This document shows positions 11,136-21,205 of a stretch of 64,000 bases of DNA, piece by piece; positions within the stretch are counted from its first letter, which is position 1; every line of letters begins with the position of its first letter. This DNA is from Cinnamomum chago (taxonomy: Eukaryota > Streptophyta > Magnoliopsida > Laurales > Lauraceae), in contig CP142461.1 in the NCBI GenBank assembly GCA_038049695.1, forward strand, positions 27,535,001-27,599,000, read 5' to 3'. The translations under genes were made by a program, and so were the position numbers. Under the pieces are notes generated by a model. It was not told the origin of the DNA. It did not search any database and saw nothing but the letters and a program-made list of their open reading frames with translations.

Positions 11136-12671
11136 ATCCTCCATTAGCTAAGTCCGTAATTTTTAGGCACTTACTTATAGAAACTGTGTGGATAAAAAAC
11201 ACAGCATAAGAACCATGCAAGGCTTATTTAGATATAAACCACATGAAAACCACCAAAAAATCACATAAGAAAATTAATACAAGAATCACATGAGCATCAT
11301 GCTCAAATAAACTCACATATATGTAAATGAAAAAATAATAAGAGGACCTGGCCGGGCTTAGTATTGTCCAACCGTCAATTGGCGGGCTTGTACAAATTAG
11401 CTTTCGGGCTTTTTAAGAAAAAAAAAAAAGCTTCATTTTGCGGGCATTTTGAGGGTCGGGTCAGGTACCTCATAGGGGCCGGATCAACAATGCTACTGGG
11501 CCTATTAAGTAGCTCTTATGCACAAGCATACTATAGAAATTTGGAAACCTGTTTCATGAGGCCTCGAGAGATTAATTGCTTCTCTCAAGCAGCTCTTGGT
11601 GGAAAATCCAAGTATTTCTTGACGTAGAGAACTCGAGAAACATGACATGGCACTCAACATTCATACGAAGAACAAGCCAAAACCAAGTGATCTTAGCAGT
11701 AAGCAGCATGTTTGAATGCAAATGCTATGGGCATCTATGATGCACGGTTACTTCAAAATGGGCAAAGTATCGAGTCATATTGTATTCAATAGTTAACTTT
11801 TTATGTGCATAATCTATGTCCCAGTCATGTCCATGGCATATATCCATGCTGTATCCAAGCATCCTAGATGAGCATATAGCTCAATATTCTAATTTGCAGC
11901 TAAAGAGATGCCACTTCTGATTGCATTAGTTGCCCTCAACAGTAGACTGAACCACCGCTTAAGGCTATATGAGTTCATAATAGACACTAAGGGCAATGAG
12001 ATGCACTAGCTCCACTGCCTACAGAGTAAATCAAGGAGGTGATGCAAAATTCAATTGCTTTTCTAGTTTCATCTTCTCTTCCATGAGCAGCTTACCCTCT
12101 TCCTTTGCAGCTTTGGGTTCCTATCCGTGCATGAAAGCTTCTTTTTGCATACGCGTTTTTCATGATGTTTAGGAAAAAGTATTTACGTATCCTTTCCTGT
12201 TAGCAACTCTCGCGTTGACATTGGAAGAGATAGAATCATGCTCATGCCCATGAATATGAGATGGAAATAGAAAAACATACCAGAAGCTATGATGCCCATA
12301 CACGGATACTTATGGTGACATGAATATAGGGATCAGGAATACAACTCTATAGTTTTTGAAATGTAAGACAAGGATATGGATATGGCTGTCCTAATTTTTT
12401 TTTTCTTTAGAAAATTTCTGAATTAATAAAAATATCACAATTAACATTCCTGCCATTTTTAATGTTGAAAAGTGATAAAACTAAATGACTATGAGATGGA
12501 TTTGGCAAGAGGCAAATGCTAAACTCATCTCCTAGAAGTATCGAGTACAGTGGGTGTTGTATTAATCCGACGTGGATATGCTAATATAAAGTATCCGGAT
12601 ATGATAGATACAGGACAATCCAAAACCTTTGAATTATCTTAAATCAGCATATCTATAGCAACAAATAACTA
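11136..12671. other. AT-rich unassigned stretch
   Basis: No ORF with recognisable content, no tRNA or rRNA, no clear terminal repeats. The 87-codon ORF at 11364 has no motif and starts in low-complexity sequence. Confidence 0.4.
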
Positions 12672-12692
12672 TATTTAAATCAAAGAAGTATT

Positions 12693-12846
12693 ATAAGGTC
12701 ATTGCTTTGGTGCAATGGTAAAAGTCTCTCAGGTTTGAGACCTGCAATCAACCGCTTTGTGCAAAATTGCGAAAGATTAGGTCTGTCTCCAATCTTAACC
12801 CTCCCAGAATCCTATTTCGGTGGAACCCACACTAGGTAATGACCTT
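12693..12846 (+). mobile_element. Au-like SINE
   Basis: A 154-bp tRNA-derived element. It has an A-box-like GGTGCAATGGTAAAAG at its left end and a B-box-like GGTTTGAGACC about 40 bp later, then the layout of plant Au SINEs (CTTTGTGCAAAA, AACCCTCCCAGAATCC, ACCCACACTAGGTAATGACCTTT). It is flanked by a 21-bp target-site duplication with one mismatch (12672-12692 and 12847-12867, core ATTTAAATCAAAGAAG). Such a long TSD fits L1-type target-primed insertion. It has no poly(A), as usual for Au. Confidence 0.85.
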
Positions 12847-13059
12847 TATTTAAATCAAAGAAGCATTCTGGTTGTGGAATGATGTTTCAACCAAAGATAC
12901 TATATAATGATTAGGTAGACAATGCATAACAGATCATTCAAGAATGATTACCTCTAAGTTGAGGGGGCGTGAGAGTCACATGAGAGCGAATGCAAGCCTG
13001 AGAGTAGAGGCTCTTAAACATTGTAAAGCCCTTTTTTTTTTTTACTGCTGATTAGGAGA

Positions 13060-13160
13060 TTGGGTTTGGCTCGGGATGGATCGGAATCGAGAAACAAAAT
13101 TCATATAGCTAATCTCAACATAGTTGGGACAAGGCTTTGTTGGTTATTATTATTATTAGG
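13060..13160 (+). mobile_element. Possible SINE 3' tail
   Basis: The sequence CATATAGCTAATCTCAACATAGTTGGGACAAGG followed by TTGTTGGTTATTATTATTATTA resembles the widespread 3' part of tRNA-derived plant SINEs that end in short T-rich trinucleotide repeats. A 5' promoter part and a TSD were not identified, so family and left edge are uncertain. Confidence 0.4.
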
Positions 13161-14440
13161 AGATAAGTGAATGACTAGCTTGGTTCAATTGATGGGCCCT
13201 TCAACTGATTGTAAAATTTCCCAATACCTATTCTCTGCCACTCTTTCATTTCAAGATTATAAAAAGATCCACATCATGATACCGATGCAGATGCAATGTT
13301 CTGCAAAATTTTTACAAAGTTGCATGATCTTGAACGGATTTTTTTTTTTTTAAATAATCAAAAAATAATGAAAGTGAGTGAAGAAAGGCAAGATGACTAA
13401 GAACAGATAAAAGGAAGGGATACATAAAGATAAGAAATGCAAGTTCGACTCTAGTTAAAAGGAGGATAATAAAGATTCAAAAATAAAAAATAAAGAAATA
13501 AAGATCTATTCAGAGGAAATAAGAACAAAAATACCGTGATGGTTTGGAAGACATCACTTATCCCTACATTTTTTTCATCAATGGAAGCAATATTATCATG
13601 CATACATTCCTTTGCATATGAGACAGGAAACAGGTGAAGGAATGGAGTTACAGAGACGTGAAGAAAGAAGAAAGAAGGGAAACTGTTTTGCATTCTAACT
13701 TGGTGTTAGAGAAGGGGATTCATTAACCATTTGCCTTTTACATTGGGGAAGAGGAAGAGTCAAATGAGAAGCATTTTGCTTTCCTGAATGATAATGAGAA
13801 GCATAATATTATGAGGGAGTGTTATAAACAGAAATAATCAAAACTTCAGAAAAAGAGGGACCTGTAGTGCCTGCAACAACCTTCCCTTATATTGATTGAT
13901 GCTAAATAATAGGAAGCGGGAGATAGTGGGAAGGCAACACTCAACAGAGTGAGGTTGGGAAGGCACCACTCAACAGAGAGAGGTGTATACCTCACAAAAG
14001 GTGAGAGAGGCCACATAACTAACAGTTTTAAATATGTCCCTGGCTGTTGCGCAGCTGGTTCGGAAAATGAGTGTGTAAGAGACCCCAATGTAGGAAAAGA
14101 AAAGAAAAAAAAGATGCCCTAGATAGATTTGGCTGCCTCCAACGATACCATCATTGCTGAAAAAACTTAGAATGTGATGTCAGACATGTAATTCAATCAG
14201 TTACATCTTAGGCAGGACAGCTACAGAAGGCCCCTATTTAGGAAAAAAGGGGGGAAGAGATGAGGAAGGTGCGGGTAGAAATTAGTCTTATTGCTGGTAG
14301 AAATTAGTTTTATCTTGTTCAGTAGAACAAACTTCATCTTTCTAATAATCATTTGTTATTTTAGTTTTTGAGGAGAAATTTGTTCGCTTGGAAACAATTT
14401 TCTAAAAAAAACACGGGCAAACAAAATGTCATAGCAAAAG
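13161..14440. other. Unassigned AT-rich stretch
   Basis: Simple A- and GA-rich runs, with no coding signal beyond short unmatched ORFs. A 34-bp near-repeat with GGAAGGC(A)ACACTCAACAGAG occurs twice near 13930-13980. Confidence 0.35.
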
Positions 14441-14444
14441 GGAG

Positions 14445-14945
14445 AATTTCCCAGATTAAACTAGAATCAGTTCCATTCCAGTCATTCCATTTCTTCAAAC
14501 TAAGTTATTCCAATTCATTTCGACATTGCATCCAAAGTCCAAACACACCTATGTCAAACAATACAAAGCACAAACTCAAACCAAATCTGTCAACTTCAAT
14601 TACATAAAAAGGATACGACATTACATGCTTCCAAATCAACAAAACCTCTAACAGATAGCATCAGTACAGCTCATTTCAAAATCAACCTCAAAACTAATTT
14701 AATTTAATTTAATTAGGGACCCGTAATTCTCCAATTCTCAGACTAAACTAGAATCAGTTCCAACCCAGAAAGTAAATTAAGTTATTGCAATTCATTTTAA
14801 CAGTGCATCCAAACACACCTTATATTAACAATAAAAGGATCTGCCTATATGTTAAAGAACTAGAACCAAATCTGTCAACTTCCATTAGATAAAAAGTTAT
14901 TACATACTTCCAAAATCAGTAAAACCCTAACAGATAACAATCTCA
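14445..14945. repeat. Direct duplication of about 210 bp downstream of the chaperone gene
   Basis: Two copies, about 14445-14660 and 14737-14945, share the ordered blocks AAACTAGAATCAGTTCCA, TTCCAATTCATTT / TTGCAATTCATTT, GTGCATCCAAACACACC-like, CCAAATCTGTCAACTTC and ACCCTAACAGATA-like. The second copy runs into the stop codon region of the minus-strand gene at 14943. The duplicated piece is therefore likely the 3' untranslated region of that gene and its downstream flank. Confidence 0.75.
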
Positions 14946-15692
14946 GGTATACAATTCAGAATCAACACGACCATCCTTAACCCAATCAGATCCTACACTC
15001 TCTTTGAAATCCAAATCTGGCAACACGTCTTTCATCAAAGATTTCAACAAAGAAACAACAGAATTACCCGAATCCGGCCACGACAAGCACAACGTCCCCT
15101 TGATCTTCTTCACTTGGCACTGCGCCAAGATCGTCGCGGCCAGGCCATCGATCACGCTTCCAGAAGGGAAGTAATCCACGCCCTTCAAAACCGAACCTTC
15201 CGATCTCTGCCTCAACGTCTCGAGCTTGAACGCGACAGCCTCGTCGGTGGAGAGCCGGCCGCGGAAGTTCAGACGCTGGATCGAGTCAAAGACGACGACC
15301 CTTTCGGGGCGGAGCTCGTCGAGAAGGGTTTTGGCGACGGCGTGGGATCGTTCGCCGGAGACGGGGTATTGGACGGCGGCGAGGAGGGTGGAGGGACAGG
15401 CGGGGAGGGAGAAGAGGTTGAAGGAGCGGTGGCGGGGGCAGGGGAGAAGGAGGTTGCCGGAGAGGGGGATTTCAGGGAGGATTAGGGTTCCGATTAGGGT
15501 TTTGGAGGAGATGTGATGGAGGAGGGAGAGAGAAGGGGGAGAGATGGAGATGATGAGGAGATCAGGGTTAGGGTTAGGGTTCGAGAGGAGGAGGAAAGGA
15601 GAAGGGAGAGGAGGAGATGGAGGAGCGAAGTTGTTGAGGTCTTCAAGGAAGAATCTGGAAGGAGGAGGCTGCTCTGTTAGCACGTCTTCCAT
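14943..15692 (-). CDS. Probable proteasome assembly chaperone 1-like protein
   Basis: An intact, intronless 249-residue frame starting MEDVLTEQPPPSRFFLEDL and ending at a normal stop. I recognise it as like the plant proteins annotated as proteasome assembly chaperone 1 (PAC1/PSMG1), which share the PPPSRFF...LNNFAPPSPPLPSPFL start and the SERSH/GERSHAVAK, FDSIQ and DYFPSGSVIDGLAA blocks near residues 110-195. In eukaryotes PAC1 pairs with PAC2 to help assemble the alpha ring of the 20S proteasome in cytosol and nucleus. No signal peptide or membrane segment. Codons are GC-rich compared with the flanks, as expected for a real gene. It is the only intact host gene in the window and stands between transposons. 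It could alternatively be an uncharacterised conserved plant protein; frame confidence is high, product name moderate. Confidence 0.72.
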   Translation of the reverse strand: MEDVLTEQPPPSRFFLEDLNNFAPPSPPLPSPFLLLSNPNPNPDLLIISISPPSLSLLHHISSKTLIGTLILPEIPLSGNLLLPCPRHRSFNLFSLPACPSTLLAAVQYPVSGERSHAVAKTLLDELRPERVVVFDSIQRLNFRGRLSTDEAVAFKLETLRQRSEGSVLKGVDYFPSGSVIDGLAATILAQCQVKKIKGTLCLSWPDSGNSVVSLLKSLMKDVLPDLDFKESVGSDWVKDGRVDSELYT

Positions 15693-15762
15693 GTCTGGGT
15701 AGCTTGTTGCACTCTTCTTTGTTCTCTCGTCTGTTCTGCCTCGTGGAAAGGAGAAAGATGAT

Positions 15763-15770
15763 TATATATA
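15763..15770 (-). promoter_or_regulatory. TATA box of the chaperone-like gene
   Basis: On the minus strand TATATATA lies about 70 bp upstream of the ATG at 15692, in ACTTATATATAATC. The short leader between them has no upstream ATG in a good context. The hAT MITE at 15825-16208 sits just behind this core promoter. Confidence 0.6.
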
Positions 15771-15824
15771 AGTACTTAATTACTTCTACTTTAGAGAAAA
15801 CTACCAAAAGAAAATGATTATAGG

Positions 15825-16208
15825 TAGGGATGTAAATGGTACCCGATTTTTTGAATATCCAGAGATTCCGACCTGTTAAAATTGGGTCTGTGTTCTTATT
15901 TAGGCCCCGATAAGTAAATGAGTCCGGGTCTGGTTCCACCTTGGTTCGGATCCGTGGACCCGAGACCCGATATATTATCTCAATTTTCGAAAATCTCTTC
16001 TAAAATCATATTTTTTTAATATGATTCTCTACCTAAATCCGGACTCGGATCCAAACCCGTCCCATATATAGTTCCGGTTCCGGTTCTAGAGCCAAGAAAC
16101 CGGTTCCGAAACGGTTCTGGGTCCAGATCCGGTTCCACCTTCTCCTTAACGGTTCCGGTTCCGGGTCCACCATGGACTATGACCGGAACCGACCCGTTTA
16201 CCACCCTA
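15825..16208. mobile_element. hAT-type MITE
   Basis: 384 bp with short terminal inverted repeats TAGGGATGTAAA and (reverse complement of the right end) TAGGGTGGTAAAC. The flanks show an 8-bp duplication with one mismatch: ATTATAGG (15817-15824) and ATTATACG (16209-16216). An 8-bp TSD and a TAGGG start are typical of hAT. Inside are many ACCCGG / GGTTCCGGTT motifs. It has no coding capacity and lies about 55 bp upstream of the TATA box of the minus-strand gene. Confidence 0.8.
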
Positions 16209-16239
16209 ATTATACGTGGCCACTAACCAAAAAAAGATA

Positions 16240-18419
16240 TCCATTATTTTATATATTAAAAAGCAAAGGGCGAAGTGGGCTGTGGTGGGTGCTACCTCGT
16301 TCCTGAAAAGTCTCTCCTTTCATAAAAATATAAAAGAAAAGAAAAGAAGGGAGTTATTGATTTCACACGAGGCCTTCTCAATCTTTCCTTCTCAATCTCC
16401 TTAAATCTCCTAACTCTTAAAATCTCTCAATCCCCTCCAATCTTCCCTAAAAAAATCTCTCATTTAGATTATCACCGTATCATCTCACTGCAATCTTTCT
16501 GAGATATCATGATCATTGATTTAGTGATCTGGGTCTCCTAAAATCCATACCACAAAACTCATGTGTTCATATCATCTCACAACAATCTGGGTCTCCAGCA
16601 CATTGCAGCGGCAGCCCTATTACATCTCCGTCTCCCTCATCTCCGCCCATGTGGGTTCTCCCTCATCTCTACCCAGCACATCTCTGTTTCAAGTTATTTT
16701 TCTTGCAACTTTATATTTGATTCATCTCCGGATCTGGTTTTGTCAATGCCACTGTGGAAGATCTTCTGATGCCTCAACTCTTGCTGTTTATATTGACATT
16801 GCAGTGGCAGCCGACCTCCAGCACATTGCAGCGGTAGCCCTATTACATCTCCGTCTCCCTCATCTCCGCCCATTTTAGTTCTCCCTCATCTTCGCCTAGC
16901 ACATCTTTGTTTCAAAGTTATTTTTCTTACAACTTTATATTTGATTCATCTCCGGATCTGGTTTCGTCAATGCTACTGTGGAAAATCTTCTGCTGCCTCA
17001 ACTCTTGCTGTTTCTATTGACATTGCAGTGGCAGCCCTATTTGGATCATCTCAGGCTCATCGTCATTTCATCTAAGGTAATGATGCTTCCCTGTCCTTTC
17101 CCTTTTCCTTGCACTACTTCCCTTTCTCTTCTTTTCCTCTCTTTACTTCGTTCTCTTTCTTCTTCTTTTCTTTTTCTTCTTCCCTTTTTCTTCTTCCCCA
17201 TCTCCTTTTTCCTCTAGACTAGATCGAGATCCGTCAATGCTGCTGTGGAAAATCTTAAGAATGCATTTAACTTAGACCAATGTTCAAAAGTATTGCACAT
17301 GGATAGACCATTATCATTCGTATCTTGTAATAAGTGTGATAAAAAAATCGATCCAGGTATAAATAATGGTCAATGCAATCATTGCACTTTCCCCACGTGA
17401 ACAAACAAAATAAGGTAAGTTATTAATAATGCACAACTTTCATGTAATATGTTAGATTTATAAATTAAAATATAGTCATTTAAACTTTATAATTTTTACT
17501 TTTATAACTGTAGATACATTGCAACAATAACTGTAATGGATCACACTGGAAGTGCAACATTTTTTCTCTATGACAACGTCGTTAAAAAATTCTTGAATAC
17601 ATCATAAGAAAATTTTGAAGTAAATGCAGCTAAGGTAATGACACAATGTTTGTTTGTTTCTATTCTTTTTAATATGCTCCTATCATATACAATATATCTA
17701 AATCTCAGTTATCTAATTCTTTGTCTTGTAAATTTGATTTTATCACATTTTGCAGGATGATTGGTACACCCATTTCGCACCTCAAATCCACAAAGCACTA
17801 TGGCAAGAATACTTGTTCCATCTAAAGATAAGATCAAACATGAGCAAATCTACATTGGATAGTGGAGTTCCAACTTAAAAAATAGAACTCATAAACGCTA
17901 ATCATGAGGGAAAGTTCTTACTATCAGAAATAGAACATTGTGAGCCTTTACAATTTTGTTTTAATAAGATTTATTCTTTTAAAAGATTGTTTCATTTCAC
18001 TAACTTATTTTCACTTATGTCAACAGTGTTGAAGATGAAAGATGAAATCAACACTTCAGCCATTAGGATAAGTAATGCACCTGGTCGATTAGAAAGTAAA
18101 GTGATAACCTCAGTGACTAACGCAAATACAAGTGGATGAATTGCACAATCCTCTTAGTAATAAAAAAAACTGAATTATTTATTATTCACTTTTATGTTTG
18201 AAGCAGAATTCATTATTTATTATTGTGCATAAACATACTTATTTCATAAACTTTTAGTTTATATTATTTCATATTACAATATTATGGTATGACAGTTATG
18301 TGTAACTATACTTGTGCACTGGTGTCTATATGATACTATCTATTTCAATTAAATAATATCTTTTCTCTTACTTCAATTTAAAATATATTCTCACTTTTAG
18401 CCCAGGCCTTTGTTACTAG
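16240..18419 (+). mobile_element. Helitron 1, non-autonomous deletion derivative with an RPA tail
   Basis: It begins TC (A|TCCATTATTTTATATATT) and ends CTAG followed by T (GCCTTTGTTACTAG|T), matching Helitron ends between a host A and T. The first 1.0 kb (16247-~17290) is closely repeated in the next element (18421-~19420). The 3' end GGCCTTTGTTACTAGT is nearly the same as that of the minus-strand Helitron ending at 40796. A 223-bp internal duplication begins at 16595 and 16818. Between the ends only an RPA-like gene tail is present and the Rep/helicase is missing, so this is a deletion derivative of the larger element. No strong 3' hairpin is seen just before CTAG. Confidence 0.75.
17294..18139 (+). 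pseudogene. RPA1-like C-terminal single-strand DNA-binding fold in Helitron 1
   Basis: Exon-like pieces at 17294-17414, 17514-17634, 17756-~17939 and ~18028-18139 have GT/AG borders. The first holds a four-cysteine zinc motif (VSCNKCDKKIDPG then CNHC), the second ITVMDHTGSATFFLYDN, which together mark the C-terminal OB fold of the large RPA subunit. Plant Helitrons often carry RPA-like genes, thought to bind single-stranded DNA during rolling-circle transposition. In-frame stops (for instance before TNK and after LNTS) and the missing N-terminal domains make it a pseudogene. Confidence 0.8.
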
Positions 18420-18420
18420 T

Positions 18421-19420
18421 TATATATATTAAAGCAAAGGGGGAGGTGGGCTGTGTGGGTGCCACATTATCCCTGGAAAGTCTCTCCTTTCAGAGAAATA
18501 TAAAAGAAAAAAAAAGGGAACGATTGGTTTCACATGAGGCCTTCTCAATCTCCTCAAATCTCCTAACTCCTAAAATCTCTCCATCCCCTCCAATCTTTCC
18601 TAAAAAATCTCTCATTTAGATTACCACTGTATCATCTCACTGCAATCTTTCTGAGATTTCATGACCATTGACTAAGTGATCTGGGTCTCCTAAAATCCAT
18701 ACCACAAAAACTCATGTGTTCATATCATCTCACGGCAATCTGGGTCTCCAGTACATTGCAGCGGCAACCCTATTACATCTGGGTCTCCAGCACATTATAG
18801 CGGCAACTCTATTACATCTCCGTCTCCCTCATCTCCGCCCAGCACATCTCTGCTTCAAGTTATTTTTCTTGCAACTTTATATTTGATTCATCTTCAGATC
18901 TGGTTTCATCAATGCTGCTGTGGAAAATCTTTTGCTGCCTCAACTCTTGCTGTTTTGATTGACATTGCTGTGGCAGCCGGCATCTCCGCCCATTTTAGTT
19001 CTCCCTCATCTCCACCCAGCACATCTCTTCTTCAAGTTTTTTTTTTTTTTTTTTTTTTTGCAACTTTATATTTGATTCATCTCAGGATCTGGTTTCGTCA
19101 ATGCTACTGTGGAAAATCTTCTGCTGCCTTGACTCTTGCTGTTTCTATTGACATTGCAGTGGCAGCCCTATTTGGATCATCTCAGGCTCATCGTCATTTC
19201 ATCTAAGGTAAGGGTGCCTCCCTATCCTTTCCCTTTTCGTTGCACTGCTTCCCTTTCTCTTCTTTTCCTCTCTTTTACTTCCTTTTCTTTCTTCTTATTT
19301 TCTTTTTCTTCTTCCCTTCGTCTTCTTCCCCATCTCCTTCTTCCTATAGACCAGATCCGGGTCCGTCAATGCCGTTGTGGAAAATCTTATGAATGCATTT
19401 AACATAGTCCAATGTTCAAA
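18421..19420 (+). repeat. Helitron 5' region shared with Helitron 1
   Basis: Homologous to 16247-~17290: AAAGCAAAGGG(G/C)(G/A)A start, AAGTCTCTCCTTTCA, the CACATTGCAGCGGCA and CTGCTGCCT(C/T)(A/G)ACTCTTGCTG blocks, and TTTGGATCATCTCAGGCTCATCGTCATTTCATCTAAGGTA near the end. Contains a T run at 19039-19059. It probably includes promoter and leader. The two elements diverge just after AATGCATTTAAC(T/A)TAG. Confidence 0.85.
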
Positions 19421-19499
19421 AAACCTAGACCCAAATAAGGGGAAGAACTTCTTCTCTGCTGATAACAACCAATTCAAGTTGGTAATATTGCATCCAATG

Positions 19500-19776
19500 A
19501 TTCTTGAGATATAAAGAAATTGATGAAATAAAATAGTACTTTGATTGTCGTTATCTTTCGGCCTCAGAATGATGCTAAAGAATATTTGAGTTCAGAATGC
19601 ACCATAGAAATCCTATTGTTGAACGCCTACAAAACCATCTCGAAAATCAATAGGTTGTGGTTTTTAGCGATAACGACAATCTATCATCTATTTAAAATAG
19701 ACCAGGAGTGAATAAAACAATGTTCACAGAGTGGTTTGCAATAAATCGCCAAGATCCAGAAGCCAAAAGTCTTAGA
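19500..19776 (+). pseudogene. Helitron Rep/helicase, fragment 1 (region between Rep and helicase)
   Basis: Read in one frame, it matches the stretch after the Rep domain in plant Helitron proteins: FDCRYLSASE, IFEFRMHHRNPIVERLQNHLE, VVVFSDNDN, NRPGVNKTMFTEWFAINRQDPEAKSLR. Several TGA/TAA/TAG codons interrupt it (after SE, near CxR, after ENQ, after SSI). The catalytic HUH part of Rep is absent: the sequence upstream is shared 5' noncoding sequence, so a deletion removed it. The fragment ends at 19776 where the solo LTR enters, and the next residues YVDFLMNYTW continue at 22943. Confidence 0.85.
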
Positions 19777-20121
19777 TGTGAGGCCCCACTCTTTGTGGGC
19801 CCTCTAATTGAGTTTTTGAATACTAATTAATACTAATTATTAGCTAATTATGTTAATTAGGGGTTAATCAGGGTAGTTATGTATTAATCTCCTAAGTTGT
19901 AGTTAGACTAGCTTAGTTGAGTTAGTAGGGAGTCTTGTGTAATTCTAGAGTTAGTAGTGTGATTGGAGGCCCTTACTAGGGTTTTGAGTGAACTATAGGG
20001 GGTTATTCCTAAAAAGCACCTTCTAGAACTTTCCCACCTAAAGACCCATTTGCCCCTAACCCTAACCCTAATCCTATGCAACCTCAAAAGCCATTTCAGT
20101 CATTAGCCACTCCCCCAAATC

Positions 20122-20128
20122 TATAAAA
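20122..20128 (+). promoter_or_regulatory. TATA box of the solo LTR
   Basis: TATAAAA in CAAATCTATAAAACCAGC, about 345 bp from the LTR start and followed by a CT-rich leader (CTCTCATTTCCCTCTTC), as expected for the U3/R junction. Confidence 0.6.
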
Positions 20129-20610
20129 CCAGCACTAATCCCAAGAAAAACCCTAGCAACTATTCCTCTCTCATTTCCCTCTTCTTTCTCTCTCATTTCT
20201 TCCCTAAGAGTTGAGCTACTGTTGTGCTGGAGAAATATACTTAGGAGCTGCAACATCTTCATCCTCATCTTCTTCTTGGATTAGCTTGGTACTCCATAAA
20301 AGGCAAGTGCACTATACTTTTAGCATAGAATGTATGTGGTTTGTTTCCTTGATTCTATGTTTCAATTTAGTCATTAACTTGTGCTAGTTTCACTTTGAGC
20401 TTAGTTGTTTTGGATGGTTGGACATTGATGGATGGGTTTCACCCCCATTTGGAAGATCAATGGGCCTAATTGGTGTTGGATGATGGGCATTATAGTGGTT
20501 TTGTGTTTTTCAATGATTTGGTGAAGTTTGGGAGTGATTGGAGGTGTTTTGGTGGAAAATCGGGTTGAAAATGGAAAAATCCCGAAAACTGGGTTCTGCA
20601 GGATTTTTGT

Positions 20611-21205
20611 AGTGTGCCAGGTTGACCTGGCACTACCAAGGTCGACTTGGGTACACTAAAATCTGCAGGACCAAGTCTCAGTTAGAAAAACTTCTACAGG
20701 ATATATTTCAGTGTACCAGGTCGACCTGGCCCTGCCCAGGTCGACCCGAGTACACTATTTCTACAGAAAATAGCTCCCAGTTGATAATTCCTGCAGGTTG
20801 AGTTTTTCAGTGTACCAGGTCAATCTTGGCCCTGCCCAGGTCGACCGGGAACACTGAAAACTGGGGAAAAACAGCTCCCAGTTAATTCTTCTACAGAACT
20901 GATATTCCAGTGTGCCAGGTCGACCTGGCCCTGCCCAGGTCGACCCGGGTACATTGTTTTTGAAGGAAATGACTGAAAGTTGGATTTTCTCCTGAAACAC
21001 AAGAAATGCAGTGGAAAATGTCTGAAAGCTGGGACATCACTGTTTCCAAGGTTTTTGGTGTATGCGGTCAACCACCCAGGCCAGGAGGTTGATCGGATAC
21101 ATTGGGAACCTTTGAAAACAAATTAAGTCTTCCAGGAGGCCTGAACCAGATTTTCCAGTGCACTCGGTTGACCCACCAGGCTAGGAGGTCGACCGAGCAC
21201 ACTGG
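20611..21205. repeat. Array of GGTCGACC palindromes in about 100-bp modules
   Basis: Four modules start near 20611, 20711, 20808 and 20910. Each has GTGTRCCAGGTCGACCTGG, a short spacer CCCTGCCCAGGTCGACC, and a tail with CTACAG...CTCCCAGTT. Perfect palindromes are CCAGGTCGACCTGG at 20716-20729 and GCCAGGTCGACCTGGC at 20914-20929; the 20614-20633 copy has one mismatched pair. Two looser modules follow at about 21063-21105 and 21155-21205 (CGGTTGACC...GGTCGACCG). Confidence 0.9.

Noticed and set aside
15556-15580. Telomere-like GGGTTAGGGTTAGGGTT (also CCCTAACCCTAACCCTAA at 20056-20076)
   Set aside because: Plant telomeres are usually TTTAGGG; the first is the codon repeat for Asn-Pro in the chaperone-like gene, the second lies in a leader inside an LTR. 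Both are too short.
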